64,000 nt of DNA from an uncultured Clostridiaceae bacterium (GCA_902477765.1 CABSIM010000005.1:1-64000), one strand, 5' to 3'. Shown: positions 8,638 through 17,989, numbered from the stretch's first letter. Translations and numbers: made by a program. Notes: generated by a model from the sequence alone, not told the origin.

Positions 8638-10047
8638 TTGAAAAATACCGGTCATAAAATCACGGCGGTGGCTCCGGGCTCCATCGGAGAGGAACTGGAA
8701 CTGGAGCCGGGAGATATTCTGCTAACCATAGACGGATCCGAAATTGAGGATATTTTTGATTATGAATACCTGACCCAGAGCGAGGCGTTCACTCTTCTGG
8801 TACAGAAGGCGGACGGGGAAGAGTGGGAACTGGAGATAGAAAGCGGCGGAGAGGATCTGGGACTTTCGTTTGAAAACGGGCTCATGAGCGAATACCGCTC
8901 CTGCAGGAACAAATGCATCTTCTGTTTTATTGATCAGATGCCTCCGGGCATGCGTGACACCCTGTATTTCAAGGACGATGATTCCAGACTGTCATTCCTT
9001 CAGGGAAACTATATTACGCTTACCAATATGAGCGACCGGGACATTGACCGTATCATCCGGTTTCATCTGGCACCCATCAATATATCCGTTCAGTCCATGA
9101 ACCCGGATCTGCGCTGCAGGATGCTGTCCAACCGGTTTGCCGGCGAAGCCCTGAAAAAGATGGACCGCCTTTATGAGGCCGGGACGGAAATGAACGGACA
9201 GATTGTTCTCTGCAAGGGAGTCAATGACGGCAGAGAGCTGGAGTATTCTCTGGAGCGGCTGGCGGAATATGCTCCCTGCATGCAGAGTGTTTCCGTGGTG
9301 CCGGTGGGCCTCTCAAAATACCGGGAGGGACTGTACCCGCTGGAGCCCTTTGACCGGGAAGATGCCTGCAGGGTCATTGATCTGATCGAGAAATTCCAGA
9401 AAAAGATGTATGCGGCCCACGGGATTCATTTTGTCCATGCCAGTGATGAATGGTATATTCTGGCGGGGCGGGAACTGCCGGAAGAAGCACGGTATGACGG
9501 GTATATCCAGCTGGAAAACGGTGTCGGCATGCTGAGACTTCTGTATGAGGAAGTGCAGGATGCCCTTTCCGGACGGACGGACGACGGGAAGGCGGAGGAA
9601 CTTTCCATTGCCACGGGGCTGCTTCCGTATCCGTATCTCTGCCGGCTGGTGGAACAGCTGACCGCCTGTTTCCCGGGGAGAAAGGTTCATGTGTATCCCA
9701 TAAGAAATGATTTCTTCGGAGAGAAGATTACGGTGGCGGGACTTGTGACAGGGCAGGATCTGATTGCCCAGTTAAAGGGAAAATGTCTGGGCACAAGACT
9801 TCTTCTGCCTGCCTGCATGTTCAAAAGCGGTGAGGAGGTTTTTCTGGATGATCTGACGAAAACCGATGCAGAAGCCGCTTTACAGATCCCGGTAAATATA
9901 GTAAAATCAAGCGGATATGACCTGGTGGAGGCCATTCTTGACCCGGAAGCTGCTGCCATGCAGACGGCGGAGCACGGGGCCTATGAGCTTTCTCCGGCCG
10001 GATTTTCCTGTGAAGAAGACGGGGAAACGGAAGTGATTACGGAATAA
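8638..10047 (+). CDS. PDZ/radical SAM/DUF512 protein of unknown function
   Basis: The 469-residue protein starts with TTG (8638) after GAAAGGAC. Residues 1-70 look like a PDZ-type domain ([15 protein letters not shown]). Next comes a variant radical SAM cluster motif CxxxCxxC, with Cys89, Cys93 and Cys96 in CRNKCIFC, followed by [17 protein letters not shown]. The C-terminal DUF512 part ends in the domain's typical DLTKTD and DLVEAI regions. The reaction is unknown. In many Firmicutes this gene sits directly upstream of the ribosome-assembly GTPase gene der, as here, which invites but does not prove a role in ribosome or RNA biology. Confidence 0.88.
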   Translation: MKNTGHKITAVAPGSIGEELELEPGDILLTIDGSEIEDIFDYEYLTQSEAFTLLVQKADGEEWELEIESGGEDLGLSFENGLMSEYRSCRNKCIFCFIDQMPPGMRDTLYFKDDDSRLSFLQGNYITLTNMSDRDIDRIIRFHLAPINISVQSMNPDLRCRMLSNRFAGEALKKMDRLYEAGTEMNGQIVLCKGVNDGRELEYSLERLAEYAPCMQSVSVVPVGLSKYREGLYPLEPFDREDACRVIDLIEKFQKKMYAAHGIHFVHASDEWYILAGRELPEEARYDGYIQLENGVGMLRLLYEEVQDALSGRTDDGKAEELSIATGLLPYPYLCRLVEQLTACFPGRKVHVYPIRNDFFGEKITVAGLVTGQDLIAQLKGKCLGTRLLLPACMFKSGEEVFLDDLTKTDAEAALQIPVNIVKSSGYDLVEAILDPEAAAMQTAEHGAYELSPAGFSCEEDGETEVITE

Positions 10048-10076
10048 AGAACGGACATGAAAGTGAGGAGATAAAT

Positions 10077-11402
10077 ATGAGCAAACCGGTGGTTGCCATT
10101 GTCGGAAGACCCAATGTGGGGAAGTCCACATTGTTCAATGTTCTTGCCGGCAGTGCGATCTCGATTGTAAAGGATACGCCCGGTGTCACCCGCGACAGAA
10201 TCTATGCGGACTGTACCTGGCTGGATTATTCCTTTACTCTGATTGATACAGGAGGAATTGAGCCGGATTCCAGCGATGTGATTCTGTCCCAGATGCGGGA
10301 ACAGGCTCAGATCGCCATTGAAACCGCAGATGTGATCATTTTCCTGGTGGACGTGCGCCAGGGACTGACTGACTCGGATTCCAAGGTGGCAGACATTCTG
10401 AGAAAATCCAGAAAGCCCGTGGTACTGGCGGTTAATAAAGTGGACAGCTTTGCCAAATTCGGCAACGATATCTATGAATTTTACAATCTGGGAATCGGAG
10501 AGCCGTTTCCGGTTTCCGCAGCTTCCAGACTGGGCCTGGGAGAGCTTCTGGATGAAGTTACCAGACACTTCAGCCAGGATCAGTACGGAGATGAAGAGGA
10601 TGAAAGACCCAGAATTGCCATTGTGGGAAAGCCCAATGTGGGAAAATCCTCCATTGTCAATAAACTTCTGGGAGAAAACCGCGTGATTGTCTCAGATGTG
10701 GCAGGAACCACCAGAGATGCGGTGGACACGGAGATCACCCACAACGGCACGGAATACGTGTTCATTGATACGGCAGGGCTCAGGCGGAAGAACAAAATCA
10801 AGGAAGACATCGAACGATACAGCATTATCCGGACGGTTTCGGCTGTGGAACGTGCCGACATTGTTCTGATTGTCATTGATGCCGCAGAGGGCGTCACGGA
10901 ACAGGACGCCAAAATCGCCGGCATTGCCCATGACCGGGGCAAGGGAATCATCGTTGTGGTAAACAAGTGGGATGCCATTGAGAAAAATGACAAGACCATT
11001 TATGAATACACCAGAAAGCTGAAGGAAGTGCTTTCTTATATGCCCTATGCGGAGTATATTTTTGTTTCCGCCATGACCGGACAGAGGCTCGGCAAGCTTT
11101 TTGATCTGATTGATGTGATCCGGGAGAACCAGAATCTGCGGATCGCCACAGGCGTTCTCAATGAAATTGTCACCGAGGCGGTGGCACTTCAGCAGCCTCC
11201 GTCAGACAAAGGAAAGCGGCTCAAGATTTATTATGCCACACAGGTTTCCGTAAAGCCGCCCACATTTGTGGTATTTGTCAATGACCGGGAACTGATGCAT
11301 TTTTCCTATACCAGATATCTGGAGAACAAGATCAGGGAAGCATTCGGATTCCGCGGTACGCCTCTGAAATTCATTATCCGGGAACGGAAGGAAAAGGAGT
11401 AA
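10077..11402 (+). CDS. der: Ribosome biogenesis GTPase Der (EngA)
   Basis: The 441-residue protein has two tandem GTPase domains, with P-loops GRPNVGKST (near residue 10) and GKPNVGKSS (near residue 184). The matching DTGGIE and DTAGLR switch motifs and two NKxD motifs (NKVD, NKWD) are present. A C-terminal KH-like domain closes the protein. Der acts in late 50S subunit assembly in the cytoplasm. ATG at 10077 follows GTGAGGAG. The gene is 29 bp downstream of the DUF512 gene and 3 bp upstream of plsY. Confidence 0.97.
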   Translation: MSKPVVAIVGRPNVGKSTLFNVLAGSAISIVKDTPGVTRDRIYADCTWLDYSFTLIDTGGIEPDSSDVILSQMREQAQIAIETADVIIFLVDVRQGLTDSDSKVADILRKSRKPVVLAVNKVDSFAKFGNDIYEFYNLGIGEPFPVSAASRLGLGELLDEVTRHFSQDQYGDEEDERPRIAIVGKPNVGKSSIVNKLLGENRVIVSDVAGTTRDAVDTEITHNGTEYVFIDTAGLRRKNKIKEDIERYSIIRTVSAVERADIVLIVIDAAEGVTEQDAKIAGIAHDRGKGIIVVVNKWDAIEKNDKTIYEYTRKLKEVLSYMPYAEYIFVSAMTGQRLGKLFDLIDVIRENQNLRIATGVLNEIVTEAVALQQPPSDKGKRLKIYYATQVSVKPPTFVVFVNDRELMHFSYTRYLENKIREAFGFRGTPLKFIIRERKEKE

Positions 11403-11405
11403 GTC

Positions 11406-12047
11406 ATGCTGAGAATCATCTGTCTTGCCATCGGCTATGTATTCGGCCTGTTTCAGACAGGCTACCTTTACGGCAAACTTCACAGAATTGACATCAGGAA
11501 TTACGGAAGCGGAAATGCAGGCACCACCAATGCCCTGAGAGTCATGGGAAAAAAAGCCGGCCTGATTGTGTTCCTGGGAGATTTTTTCAAAACCGTCTTT
11601 GCCTGTCTTCTGGTGCGGGTTCTGTTTGCCGGAAATCCGAGTCTGGACATGTATGTGCTGTATGCCGGACTCGGGGTTATTCTGGGGCATAATTTTCCAT
11701 GCTACCTGCATTTCAAGGGAGGCAAGGGAATTGCGTCCACAGCAGGGATTCTGGTGTCCATGGACTGGCGGATCACGCTGGTCTGCGCCGTTATTTTCCT
11801 TGCGGCGGTGATTATCACAAGATACGTATCCCTGGGCTCCATCCTTGTGGTGAGTGCTTTTCTGGTACAGATTATTCTCTACGGCCTGAAGGGAAGCTAC
11901 CAGGTGGCGGATAAAGATCTCTGTGAGTTTTTCGGAGTGGCAGCCTTTCTGACGGCCATGGCCATCTGGCGCCACAGAGCAAACATCGTACGTCTTCTGA
12001 ACGGAACGGAAAACAAACTCTGGGGAAATAAAAAAAGCGGATCATGA
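11406..12047 (+). CDS. plsY: Acyl-phosphate:glycerol-3-phosphate acyltransferase PlsY
   Basis: This 213-residue integral membrane enzyme moves the acyl group from acyl-phosphate to glycerol 3-phosphate, the first step of phospholipid synthesis. It shows the conserved loops GSGNAGTTNALRVMGKKAG and FHFKGGKG-like (LHFKGGKGIASTAG) between hydrophobic segments. It starts 3 bp after der with AAGGAG inside the der end. Its neighbour gpsA makes the glycerol 3-phosphate substrate, so the pair is functionally linked. Confidence 0.95.
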   Translation: MLRIICLAIGYVFGLFQTGYLYGKLHRIDIRNYGSGNAGTTNALRVMGKKAGLIVFLGDFFKTVFACLLVRVLFAGNPSLDMYVLYAGLGVILGHNFPCYLHFKGGKGIASTAGILVSMDWRITLVCAVIFLAAVIITRYVSLGSILVVSAFLVQIILYGLKGSYQVADKDLCEFFGVAAFLTAMAIWRHRANIVRLLNGTENKLWGNKKSGS

Positions 12048-12079
12048 CAGACATCCAAACGGGAAAGGGGAAGATGCAG

Positions 12080-13090
12080 ATGGCAAACATAGGAGTGATC
12101 GGTTCCGGAACCTGGGGAACGGCAATTTCCATCCTTCTGTCCAACAACGGCCATGAGGTGGCGCTCTGGTCGGCAATTCCGGAAGAAATTGAGGAAATGA
12201 AAAAAACGCACAGACACAGGAATCTCCCGGACGCAGTGCTTCCGGATTCCATTTTCTTTACGGCTGACCTGGAGACGGCAATGAAGGAAAAGGACCTTCT
12301 GGTAATGGCAGTTCCGTCAGTTTTTGTGCGACCGACGGCAGTGCGCATGAAGCCATGGCTGAAACCGGGGCAGATTGTGGTCAATGTGGCCAAGGGAATC
12401 GAAGAAAGCACCCTGCACACCATGTCGCAGATCATTGAGGAAGAACTTCCGGAGGCATCCGCGGCGGTGCTTTCCGGCCCCAGTCACGCGGAGGAAGTAA
12501 GCCGGGGACTTCCCACCACCTGTGTGGCAGGTGCCCATAAACGAAGCGTGGCAGAGTATGTGCAGTCGGTGTTTATGAGTCCGGTTTTCCGGGTATATAC
12601 AAGTCCTGACATGCTGGGAATCGAAATCGGAGCCGCACTGAAAAACGTGGTGGCACTGGCTGCCGGAATTGCCGATGGACTGGGGTACGGAGATAATACC
12701 AAGGCTGCCCTGATTACCAGAGGCATGGCGGAAATCGCCAGACTGGGAATGGCCATGGGAGGAAAATATCAGTCCTTTGCCGGACTTTCCGGAATCGGTG
12801 ATCTGATCGTAACCTGCGCCAGCATGCACAGCCGGAACCGCCGGGCGGGAATTCTCATAGGAAAAGGGTACTCCATGGAAGCGGCCATGAAAGAAGTCAA
12901 CATGGTGGTGGAGGGCGTGTATTCCGCCAAAGCAGCCAGAATGCTGTCCGAGAAATATCAGGTGCCCATGCCCATTGTGGAACAGGTAAATCAGGTGCTT
13001 TTCAACGGAAAGCCGGCAAAAGATGCTGTCAATGAACTGATGCTGAGAGACAGACGCATCGAAAACAGTGATCTGCCCTGGGAAGAATAG
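12080..13090 (+). CDS. gpsA: Glycerol-3-phosphate dehydrogenase [NAD(P)+]
   Basis: The 336-residue enzyme reduces dihydroxyacetone phosphate to sn-glycerol 3-phosphate for PlsY. The N-terminal Rossmann motif is GSGTWGTA; the catalytic region includes GAALKNVVALAAGI and a GLSGIGDLIVTC segment. I prefer ATG 12080 because GGGAAAGGGG (12061-12070) is well spaced from it and MANIGVIGSG is a typical N-terminus. An in-frame ATG at 12044 overlaps the plsY stop (ATGA) but has no clear ribosome binding site and would add 12 residues. Confidence 0.94.
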   Translation: MANIGVIGSGTWGTAISILLSNNGHEVALWSAIPEEIEEMKKTHRHRNLPDAVLPDSIFFTADLETAMKEKDLLVMAVPSVFVRPTAVRMKPWLKPGQIVVNVAKGIEESTLHTMSQIIEEELPEASAAVLSGPSHAEEVSRGLPTTCVAGAHKRSVAEYVQSVFMSPVFRVYTSPDMLGIEIGAALKNVVALAAGIADGLGYGDNTKAALITRGMAEIARLGMAMGGKYQSFAGLSGIGDLIVTCASMHSRNRRAGILIGKGYSMEAAMKEVNMVVEGVYSAKAARMLSEKYQVPMPIVEQVNQVLFNGKPAKDAVNELMLRDRRIENSDLPWEE

Positions 13091-13094
13091 AACC

Positions 13095-13122
13095 GAATAT
13101 TTTCATACCCCCTGCATATACT
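13095..13122 (+). promoter_or_regulatory. Probable sigma-E (mother-cell) promoter of spoIVA
   Basis: GAATATT (13095-13101) fits the Bacillus sigma-E -35 pattern and CATATACT (13115-13122) differs at one position from the -10 pattern CATACAHT; the spacing is 13 bp. spoIVA is a sigma-E gene in Bacillus subtilis. The -10 box lies inside the hairpin described at 13105-13149. Confidence 0.65.
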
Positions 13123-13149
13123 GTATCAGTATATCAAGGGGGTATTTTT
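13105..13149 (+). terminator. Hairpin ending the gpsA transcript and covering the spoIVA ribosome binding site
   Basis: ATACCCCC (13105-13112) pairs with GGGGGTAT (13138-13145). After a small internal loop, ATATACTG (13116-13123) pairs with CAGTATAT (13127-13134). Five Ts (13145-13149) follow and the next base begins the spoIVA ATG. AAGGGGG (13136-13142), the only ribosome binding site for spoIVA, is in the 3' arm. Confidence 0.75.
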
Positions 13150-14622
13150 ATGGAAAATTTCCATGTATACAGGGACATTGAAGCCAGGACGGGAGGAGAA
13201 ATCTACATAGGCGTTGTGGGGCCGGTCCGCACCGGAAAATCCACATTCATCAAACGGTTCATGGAACTTCTGGTGATGCCCCAGATCCTGGATGAACACC
13301 AGAAAGCCCAGACCAGAGATGAACTGCCCCAGAGCGCGGCGGGAAAAACCATCATGACGACGGAACCCAAATTTATCCCCAAGGAGGCAGCCGCGGTTTC
13401 CTTAGAAGACGGCATAGAAGCCAGGATCCGGCTCATTGACTGTGTGGGATTCATGGTAAACGGGGCGGCCGGACATGAAGAAAACGGGGCAGAGCGGCTT
13501 GTGAAGACTCCGTGGTATGATCATGAGATTCCGTTTACGCAGGCGGCAGAAGTGGGGACCAGAAAGGTGATCCGGGACCATTCCACCATCGGAATTGCAG
13601 TGACCACGGATGCCAGTTTCGGAGAACTTTCCAGAAATGATTATCTGGAAGCCGAGGAGAGGACGATTTCAGAACTGAAGGAAATCGGGAAACCTTTTCT
13701 GGTACTTCTGAATTCCCAGAAACCCTTTTCCGAGGAGACAAAAGAACTGGCAGAAAAAATGGGAAAGACCTACGGCGCTGCTGTGCTGCCGGTTAACTGT
13801 GAACAGCTGAAAAAAGAAGATATTGAAATGATTCTGGGGCAGGTTCTGAAAGAATTTCCGGTGACGGAGATTGACTTCAGGATCCCGAGATGGATGGAAA
13901 TCCTTCCGGACAGCCATCCGCTGAAGGCGGAAGCCATCCGGGCGGCCAGAGAGGTTCTGGCCGGAGTGGAACAGATGAAGGATGTGAACGGAGATGTGCA
14001 GCCACGCAGTGAAGGACAGATCGAGGCCATCCGGCTCAGAAAAATGGAGATGGCAGACGGCAGCGTAGATATGGAGATCTGTATGAAAGACGGATGCTAT
14101 TACCAGGTGATCAGCGAGTTTGCAGGAATTCCGGTGGAAGATGATTACGGTCTGATTCATACGCTGTCCCGGCTTTCGGGCATGCAGACGGAATATGAGA
14201 AGGTAAAAAATGCTCTGAGTCAGGTTCGGGCAAAGGGTTACGGCATCGTCATGCCGGATAAAACAGAGATTGTTCTGGATGAACCCCAGCTGATCCGTCA
14301 TGGAAACAAATACGGAGTCAAGATCCATGCACAGGCACCTTCCATCAACCTTATCAAAGCCCACATTGAAACAGAAATTGCACCGATTGTCGGAAATGAG
14401 CAGCAGGCGCGGGATCTGATCGCCTACATAAAGGAAAATGCGGAGACAGAGGAAGGGGTGTGGGACACCAACATTTTCGGAAAGTCCGTGGAGCAGATTG
14501 TGGAAGACGGCATGCAGGCCAAGATCTCCCAGATGACGGAAGACTGTCAGAGCAAGCTTCAGGATACACTGCAGAAGATCATCAATGACAGCAACGGCGG
14601 AATGATTTGCATTATCATCTGA
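13150..14622 (+). CDS. spoIVA: Stage IV sporulation protein A
   Basis: SpoIVA is the ATP-driven cytoskeletal base of the spore coat and polymerises on the outer forespore membrane. The 490-residue length is typical. The N-terminal P-loop is GPVRTGKST (Lys30) and DCVGFMVNGAAGH follows as the switch region. The C-terminal end is hydrophobic and Cys-containing (ICIII), as expected for the membrane-proximal tail. The gene has a sigma-E-like promoter and a ribosome binding site AAGGGGG. It is the clearest proof in the window that the organism makes endospores. Confidence 0.97.
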   Translation: MENFHVYRDIEARTGGEIYIGVVGPVRTGKSTFIKRFMELLVMPQILDEHQKAQTRDELPQSAAGKTIMTTEPKFIPKEAAAVSLEDGIEARIRLIDCVGFMVNGAAGHEENGAERLVKTPWYDHEIPFTQAAEVGTRKVIRDHSTIGIAVTTDASFGELSRNDYLEAEERTISELKEIGKPFLVLLNSQKPFSEETKELAEKMGKTYGAAVLPVNCEQLKKEDIEMILGQVLKEFPVTEIDFRIPRWMEILPDSHPLKAEAIRAAREVLAGVEQMKDVNGDVQPRSEGQIEAIRLRKMEMADGSVDMEICMKDGCYYQVISEFAGIPVEDDYGLIHTLSRLSGMQTEYEKVKNALSQVRAKGYGIVMPDKTEIVLDEPQLIRHGNKYGVKIHAQAPSINLIKAHIETEIAPIVGNEQQARDLIAYIKENAETEEGVWDTNIFGKSVEQIVEDGMQAKISQMTEDCQSKLQDTLQKIINDSNGGMICIII

Positions 14623-14624
14623 AA

Positions 14625-14653
14625 CGCGTTATACTTGAAGAAAGTATAACGCG
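14625..14653 (+). repeat. Perfect 12-bp inverted repeat between spoIVA and the beta-CASP gene
   Basis: CGCGTTATACTT (14625-14636) and AAGTATAACGCG (14642-14653) enclose a 5-base loop. No T-run follows; instead the last base abuts the ribosome binding site GAGGAGGGG of the next gene. It may be an RNA hairpin limiting readthrough or a DNA operator. Confidence 0.7.
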
Positions 14654-14666
14654 AGGAGGGGTACAT

Positions 14667-16268
14667 TTGAGACTGACATTTATAGGTGCGGATCATGAAG
14701 TGACCGGCAGCTGCCATTACCTGGAAGCATGCGGAAAGAATATACTCGTGGATTACGGGATGGAGCAGGGAAGCAACAAGTTTGAAAATGCGGAACTGCC
14801 GATCCTGTTTTCCGATGTGGATTATGTGCTGCTGACTCATGCCCACATTGACCATGCGGGACTGCTTCCGCTGATCTATGCCAGAGGATTCAAAGGGAAG
14901 ATTTTTGCCACGGAAGCAACCTGCGACCTGTGCAATATCATGCTGAAGGACAGTGCCCACATTCAGGAAATGGAGGCGGAGTGGAAGAGCAGGAAAGCCA
15001 GACGTGCCGGAAAACCGGAAGTGGAGCCGCTTTACACGGTTGCGGATGCGGAAGGCGTGCTGCAGCATTTCTTCCCCTGCCATTACGGCGAGATGCTGGA
15101 ACTGGGCGAAGGACTCCGGGTCCGATTCACCGATGCCGGCCATCTTCTGGGCTCCGCATCCATTGAGGTCTGGCTCCGGGAGGGGGAAACGGAAAAAAAG
15201 ATCGTGTTTTCCGGAGATATCGGAAATAAAAACAAACCGCTGATCAAAAATCCTTCCTACATTGAAGAGGCGGATTACGTGGTCATGGAAAGCACCTATG
15301 GCGACCGGCTCCATGACCGGACCCATGAACACATAGAAGAGCTGGCCAACATTCTTCAGGCCACGCTGGACCGGGGTGGAAACCTGGTAATTCCCGCCTT
15401 TGCCGTGGGCCGTACCCAGGAGATCCTGTATTTCATGCGGAAGATCAAGGAAGAAAAGATGATCACCGGCCATGACGATTTTGAAGTCTATGTGGACAGT
15501 CCCCTGGCAGTGGAAGCCACCCATGTGTTCAATGAGAATATCAGTGAATGCTTTGATGATGAAGCCATGGATCTTGTAAAAAGAGGCATCAATCCCATTT
15601 TTTTCCGTGGCCTGAAACTTTCCATCACCAGTGAGGATTCCAAGGCCATCAATTTTGACATGACGCCCAAGGTGATCGTTTCTGCTGCAGGCATGTGCGA
15701 TGCAGGCCGGATCCGGCATCATCTGAAACATAATCTCTGGCGTCCGGAATGTACAATTCTGTTTGCCGGATATCAGGCTGTGGGAACCCTGGGACGAAGC
15801 CTTGTTGACGGCGCTCAGGTGGTAAAGCTGTTCGGAGAGACCATTGACGTGGAAGCGCATATTGAACAGCTGAACGGCATTTCCGGCCATGCGGACATGA
15901 ACGGCCTTCTGGAATGGATTGATGCATATAAAAAGAAACCCGGTCATGTATTTGTGGTACACGGGGATGATGAAGTCTGTGTCCGGTTTGCCGCACAGCT
16001 GGAAGAACGGTTCGGTCTCAGGGCGGATGCTCCGTTTTCCGGTTCCGTCTTTGATCTGGCAGCCGGAGAATGGCTGAAACAGACAGAAGGAGTTCCGGTA
16101 CGGAAAGAGACTCCGGAAGAGAAGCGCAACCGCGGTATTTTTGAGCTTCTGGTGGAGGCCGGAGAGCGTCTGATGCGTGTGATCCATAAAAACCGTGAAT
16201 GTGCCAACAAGGATATAAAGAAGTTTACGGCAGAGATTCATGCACTCTGCGACAAATGGGACATGTGA
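14667..16268 (+). CDS. MBL-fold beta-CASP metallohydrolase (predicted RNase)
   Basis: The 533-residue protein has the zinc ligand motif THAHIDHAG (His58, His60, Asp62, His63), a GHLLGSAS segment and an FSGDIGN motif. The beta-CASP region includes SAAGMCDAGRIRHHL and the RNA-specificity end has SGHADMNGLLEW. Family members cleave RNA as exo- or endonucleases (CPSF-like). TTG at 14667 is chosen because GAGGAGGGG (14653-14661) precedes it and LRLTFIGADHEVTGS is a normal family N-terminus; an upstream ATG would begin inside spoIVA and pass through the hairpin. It lies just before rnhA, another RNA-degrading enzyme. Confidence 0.88.
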   Translation: MRLTFIGADHEVTGSCHYLEACGKNILVDYGMEQGSNKFENAELPILFSDVDYVLLTHAHIDHAGLLPLIYARGFKGKIFATEATCDLCNIMLKDSAHIQEMEAEWKSRKARRAGKPEVEPLYTVADAEGVLQHFFPCHYGEMLELGEGLRVRFTDAGHLLGSASIEVWLREGETEKKIVFSGDIGNKNKPLIKNPSYIEEADYVVMESTYGDRLHDRTHEHIEELANILQATLDRGGNLVIPAFAVGRTQEILYFMRKIKEEKMITGHDDFEVYVDSPLAVEATHVFNENISECFDDEAMDLVKRGINPIFFRGLKLSITSEDSKAINFDMTPKVIVSAAGMCDAGRIRHHLKHNLWRPECTILFAGYQAVGTLGRSLVDGAQVVKLFGETIDVEAHIEQLNGISGHADMNGLLEWIDAYKKKPGHVFVVHGDDEVCVRFAAQLEERFGLRADAPFSGSVFDLAAGEWLKQTEGVPVRKETPEEKRNRGIFELLVEAGERLMRVIHKNRECANKDIKKFTAEIHALCDKWDM

Positions 16269-16281
16269 GAGGAATCATGAT

Positions 16282-16755
16282 ATGAAAGTAAAGTTATTTA
16301 CAGACGGCGCTGCCAGAGGAAATCCGGACGGTCCGGGCGGCTACGGTGCTGTGCTCCAGTATGTGGATACCAGAGGAGATCTCCATGAAAAGGAGATCTC
16401 CGCAGGGTACAGGAAGACCACCAATAACCGGATGGAACTGATGGCAGCCATAGCGGGGCTGGAGGCACTGACAAGGCCCTGTCAGGTGGAACTGTATTCG
16501 GATTCCCGGTATCTTGTGGATGCATTCAACCAGAAATGGGTGGACAACTGGATCAAAAACAACTGGTGCCGCCCGAAAACGGGACCTGTCAAAAACGTGG
16601 ATCTCTGGAAACGCCTGCTGAAAGCCATGGAGGCCCATCAGGTAAGCTTTTTCTGGGTCAGAGGACATGACGGACATCCGGAAAATGAACGGTGTGACCG
16701 GCTGGCCACATCTGCTGCGGACGGGACATGCCTTTTGGAGGATGAAGGTCTGTAA
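16282..16755 (+). CDS. rnhA: Ribonuclease HI
   Basis: The 157-residue enzyme removes RNA from RNA/DNA hybrids. All four catalytic carboxylates are visible: Asp8 (FTDGAARGNP), Glu52 (MELMAAI), Asp74 (YSDSRYLVD) and Asp139 (ENERCDRLA), with His129 in the flexible loop. ATG 16282 follows GAGAGGAATC and gives a standard N-terminus. It starts 13 bp after the beta-CASP gene and is probably co-transcribed with it. Confidence 0.95.
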   Translation: MKVKLFTDGAARGNPDGPGGYGAVLQYVDTRGDLHEKEISAGYRKTTNNRMELMAAIAGLEALTRPCQVELYSDSRYLVDAFNQKWVDNWIKNNWCRPKTGPVKNVDLWKRLLKAMEAHQVSFFWVRGHDGHPENERCDRLATSAADGTCLLEDEGL

Positions 16756-16849
16756 TTGAACGTATTTTATGGGAAAGTGGGGGAAACCTTCCGGAAAAAA
16801 GGAAAAAATTACAATAATCTTACAATATATTACTTCTTCATGATTTCTG

Positions 16850-16878
16850 TTCACAAGCATTTTCGATTATGCTATTCT
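16850..16878 (+). promoter_or_regulatory. Candidate SigA-type promoter for the LprI-like gene
   Basis: TTCACA (16850-16855) and TATTCT (16873-16878) are 17 bp apart. The -10 is imperfect, so this is a moderate call. Confidence 0.5.
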
Positions 16879-16946
16879 AGATGATAGAAAAGGGCGGCTG
16901 CGGATCTGCCCGCGGGACAGACCGGTGTCCGGAATGGAGTCATGGG

Positions 16947-17873
16947 ATGAAAAGACAGAATGGTGTTTGGATTGCAATCATATGCATTATGGTTATCGGC
17001 GTTTCCATAACGAAGATGACCAGCAGTTTTGTTGCTTCAGAACCGCTCACATCCCTTGCGTCTGTGGATTCTTTTTCTGCTCTGTCCGCAGAAGCCACGG
17101 AACGAAGCGGACCTGAAACGGCTGCCCTGGCAAGAAACGCTGCCGGTGCAGCCGTGATTACGGAAGAAGTGCCGGATTCCGGCGGAGAAGAGAACGCTCA
17201 GCCGGAACCGGAGACAGGCATGGAAATGGAAGGAGACGGGGAGCCGGCGGCAGTCCCTGAAGAGGCAGCAGCCGTTCCGGCACAGGAAGAGTCCCCGGGA
17301 ATGCGGGCAGCAGCCAGAGCTGCAGTCCCGGATGCTGCAGCTTCTGAAGACGGAAGCCGGCAGCCGGAGACGGAAGCCGCAGAAGAGAGCATGTCTTCCG
17401 GAGATTCCATACAGGAAACAGTGAAATCACCGCTGGATCCTGTCCGAAGTCCGGAGGTGCAGATGGCTCCCGGCCAGACGGATTCCGGCAGCGGGACGGC
17501 AGATGAATTCCGGAGCCGGTTTGACGAAACTGCGGCCAGAATCGCCAGATATAAGGAATCTTCTCAGGACTCAAGTCCGGCGGCTCTGTACATGGCTGCA
17601 GAATATGAATGGAATCTCTGGGACAATGAGCTGAATGCCATTTATTCTGCGATCCGCAGCCGCATGAAGGAAGAAGAAAAAGAAGATCTCCGGCAGAAAG
17701 AGCTGGAATGGATCCGTACAAGAGATGCGGAAGCGGAAAAAGCGGCAGGCAAAAATAACGGTCAGGCCAGCAGGAATGCGGCATACATGGAAGCACTGGC
17801 TGCCGCAACCCGTGACAGGTGCTATGAACTTCTGGACGAATATACGGAAGTTCTGAACCGGAGCGGGAACTGA
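16947..17873 (+). CDS. Membrane-anchored protein with acidic linker and LprI-like (DUF1311) domain
   Basis: The 308-residue product starts at ATG 16947 after a GGAATGGAG site. Residues 5-25 are hydrophobic (VWIAIICIMVIGVSI), an uncleaved anchor or signal peptide. A long Ala/Glu/Pro/Ser-rich, acidic stretch follows. The last 90 residues (YMAAEYEWNLWDNELNAIYS, then RQKELEWIRTRDAEAEKAAG) match the DUF1311/LprI N-terminal family by the alternating W, L and RDA positions. LprI proteins include lysozyme inhibitors, but many members are of unknown role, so inhibition of lysozyme is only a possibility. The gene stands alone between its promoter and a terminator. Confidence 0.7.
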   Translation: MKRQNGVWIAIICIMVIGVSITKMTSSFVASEPLTSLASVDSFSALSAEATERSGPETAALARNAAGAAVITEEVPDSGGEENAQPEPETGMEMEGDGEPAAVPEEAAAVPAQEESPGMRAAARAAVPDAAASEDGSRQPETEAAEESMSSGDSIQETVKSPLDPVRSPEVQMAPGQTDSGSGTADEFRSRFDETAARIARYKESSQDSSPAALYMAAEYEWNLWDNELNAIYSAIRSRMKEEEKEDLRQKELEWIRTRDAEAEKAAGKNNGQASRNAAYMEALAAATRDRCYELLDEYTEVLNRSGN

Positions 17874-17898
17874 AAAACCAAAACATAAACAATGACAG

Positions 17899-17929
17899 GC
17901 GGTGCATGAAGTTTTTCCGGCACCGCTTT
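17899..17929 (+). terminator. Weak terminator after the LprI-like gene
   Basis: GCGGTGC (17899-17905) pairs with GCACCGC (17920-17926) across a 14-base loop and is followed by a short T-rich stretch. The stem is short and the T-run is interrupted. Confidence 0.5.
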
Positions 17930-17989
17930 CTGTATGTCTTTTGAAAATTTCATACAATTTCTTCTTGCATAACTCTGCGATTGCGATTA

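Noticed and set aside
12044..12079. An upstream start for gpsA overlapping the plsY stop
   Set aside because: It lacks a ribosome binding site; ATG 12080 has a clear one and gives a standard N-terminus.
14559..16241. A 560-codon open frame antisense to the beta-CASP gene
   Set aside because: It lies fully opposite a motif-rich gene and has His/Phe/Gln-rich composition typical of reverse-strand shadows.
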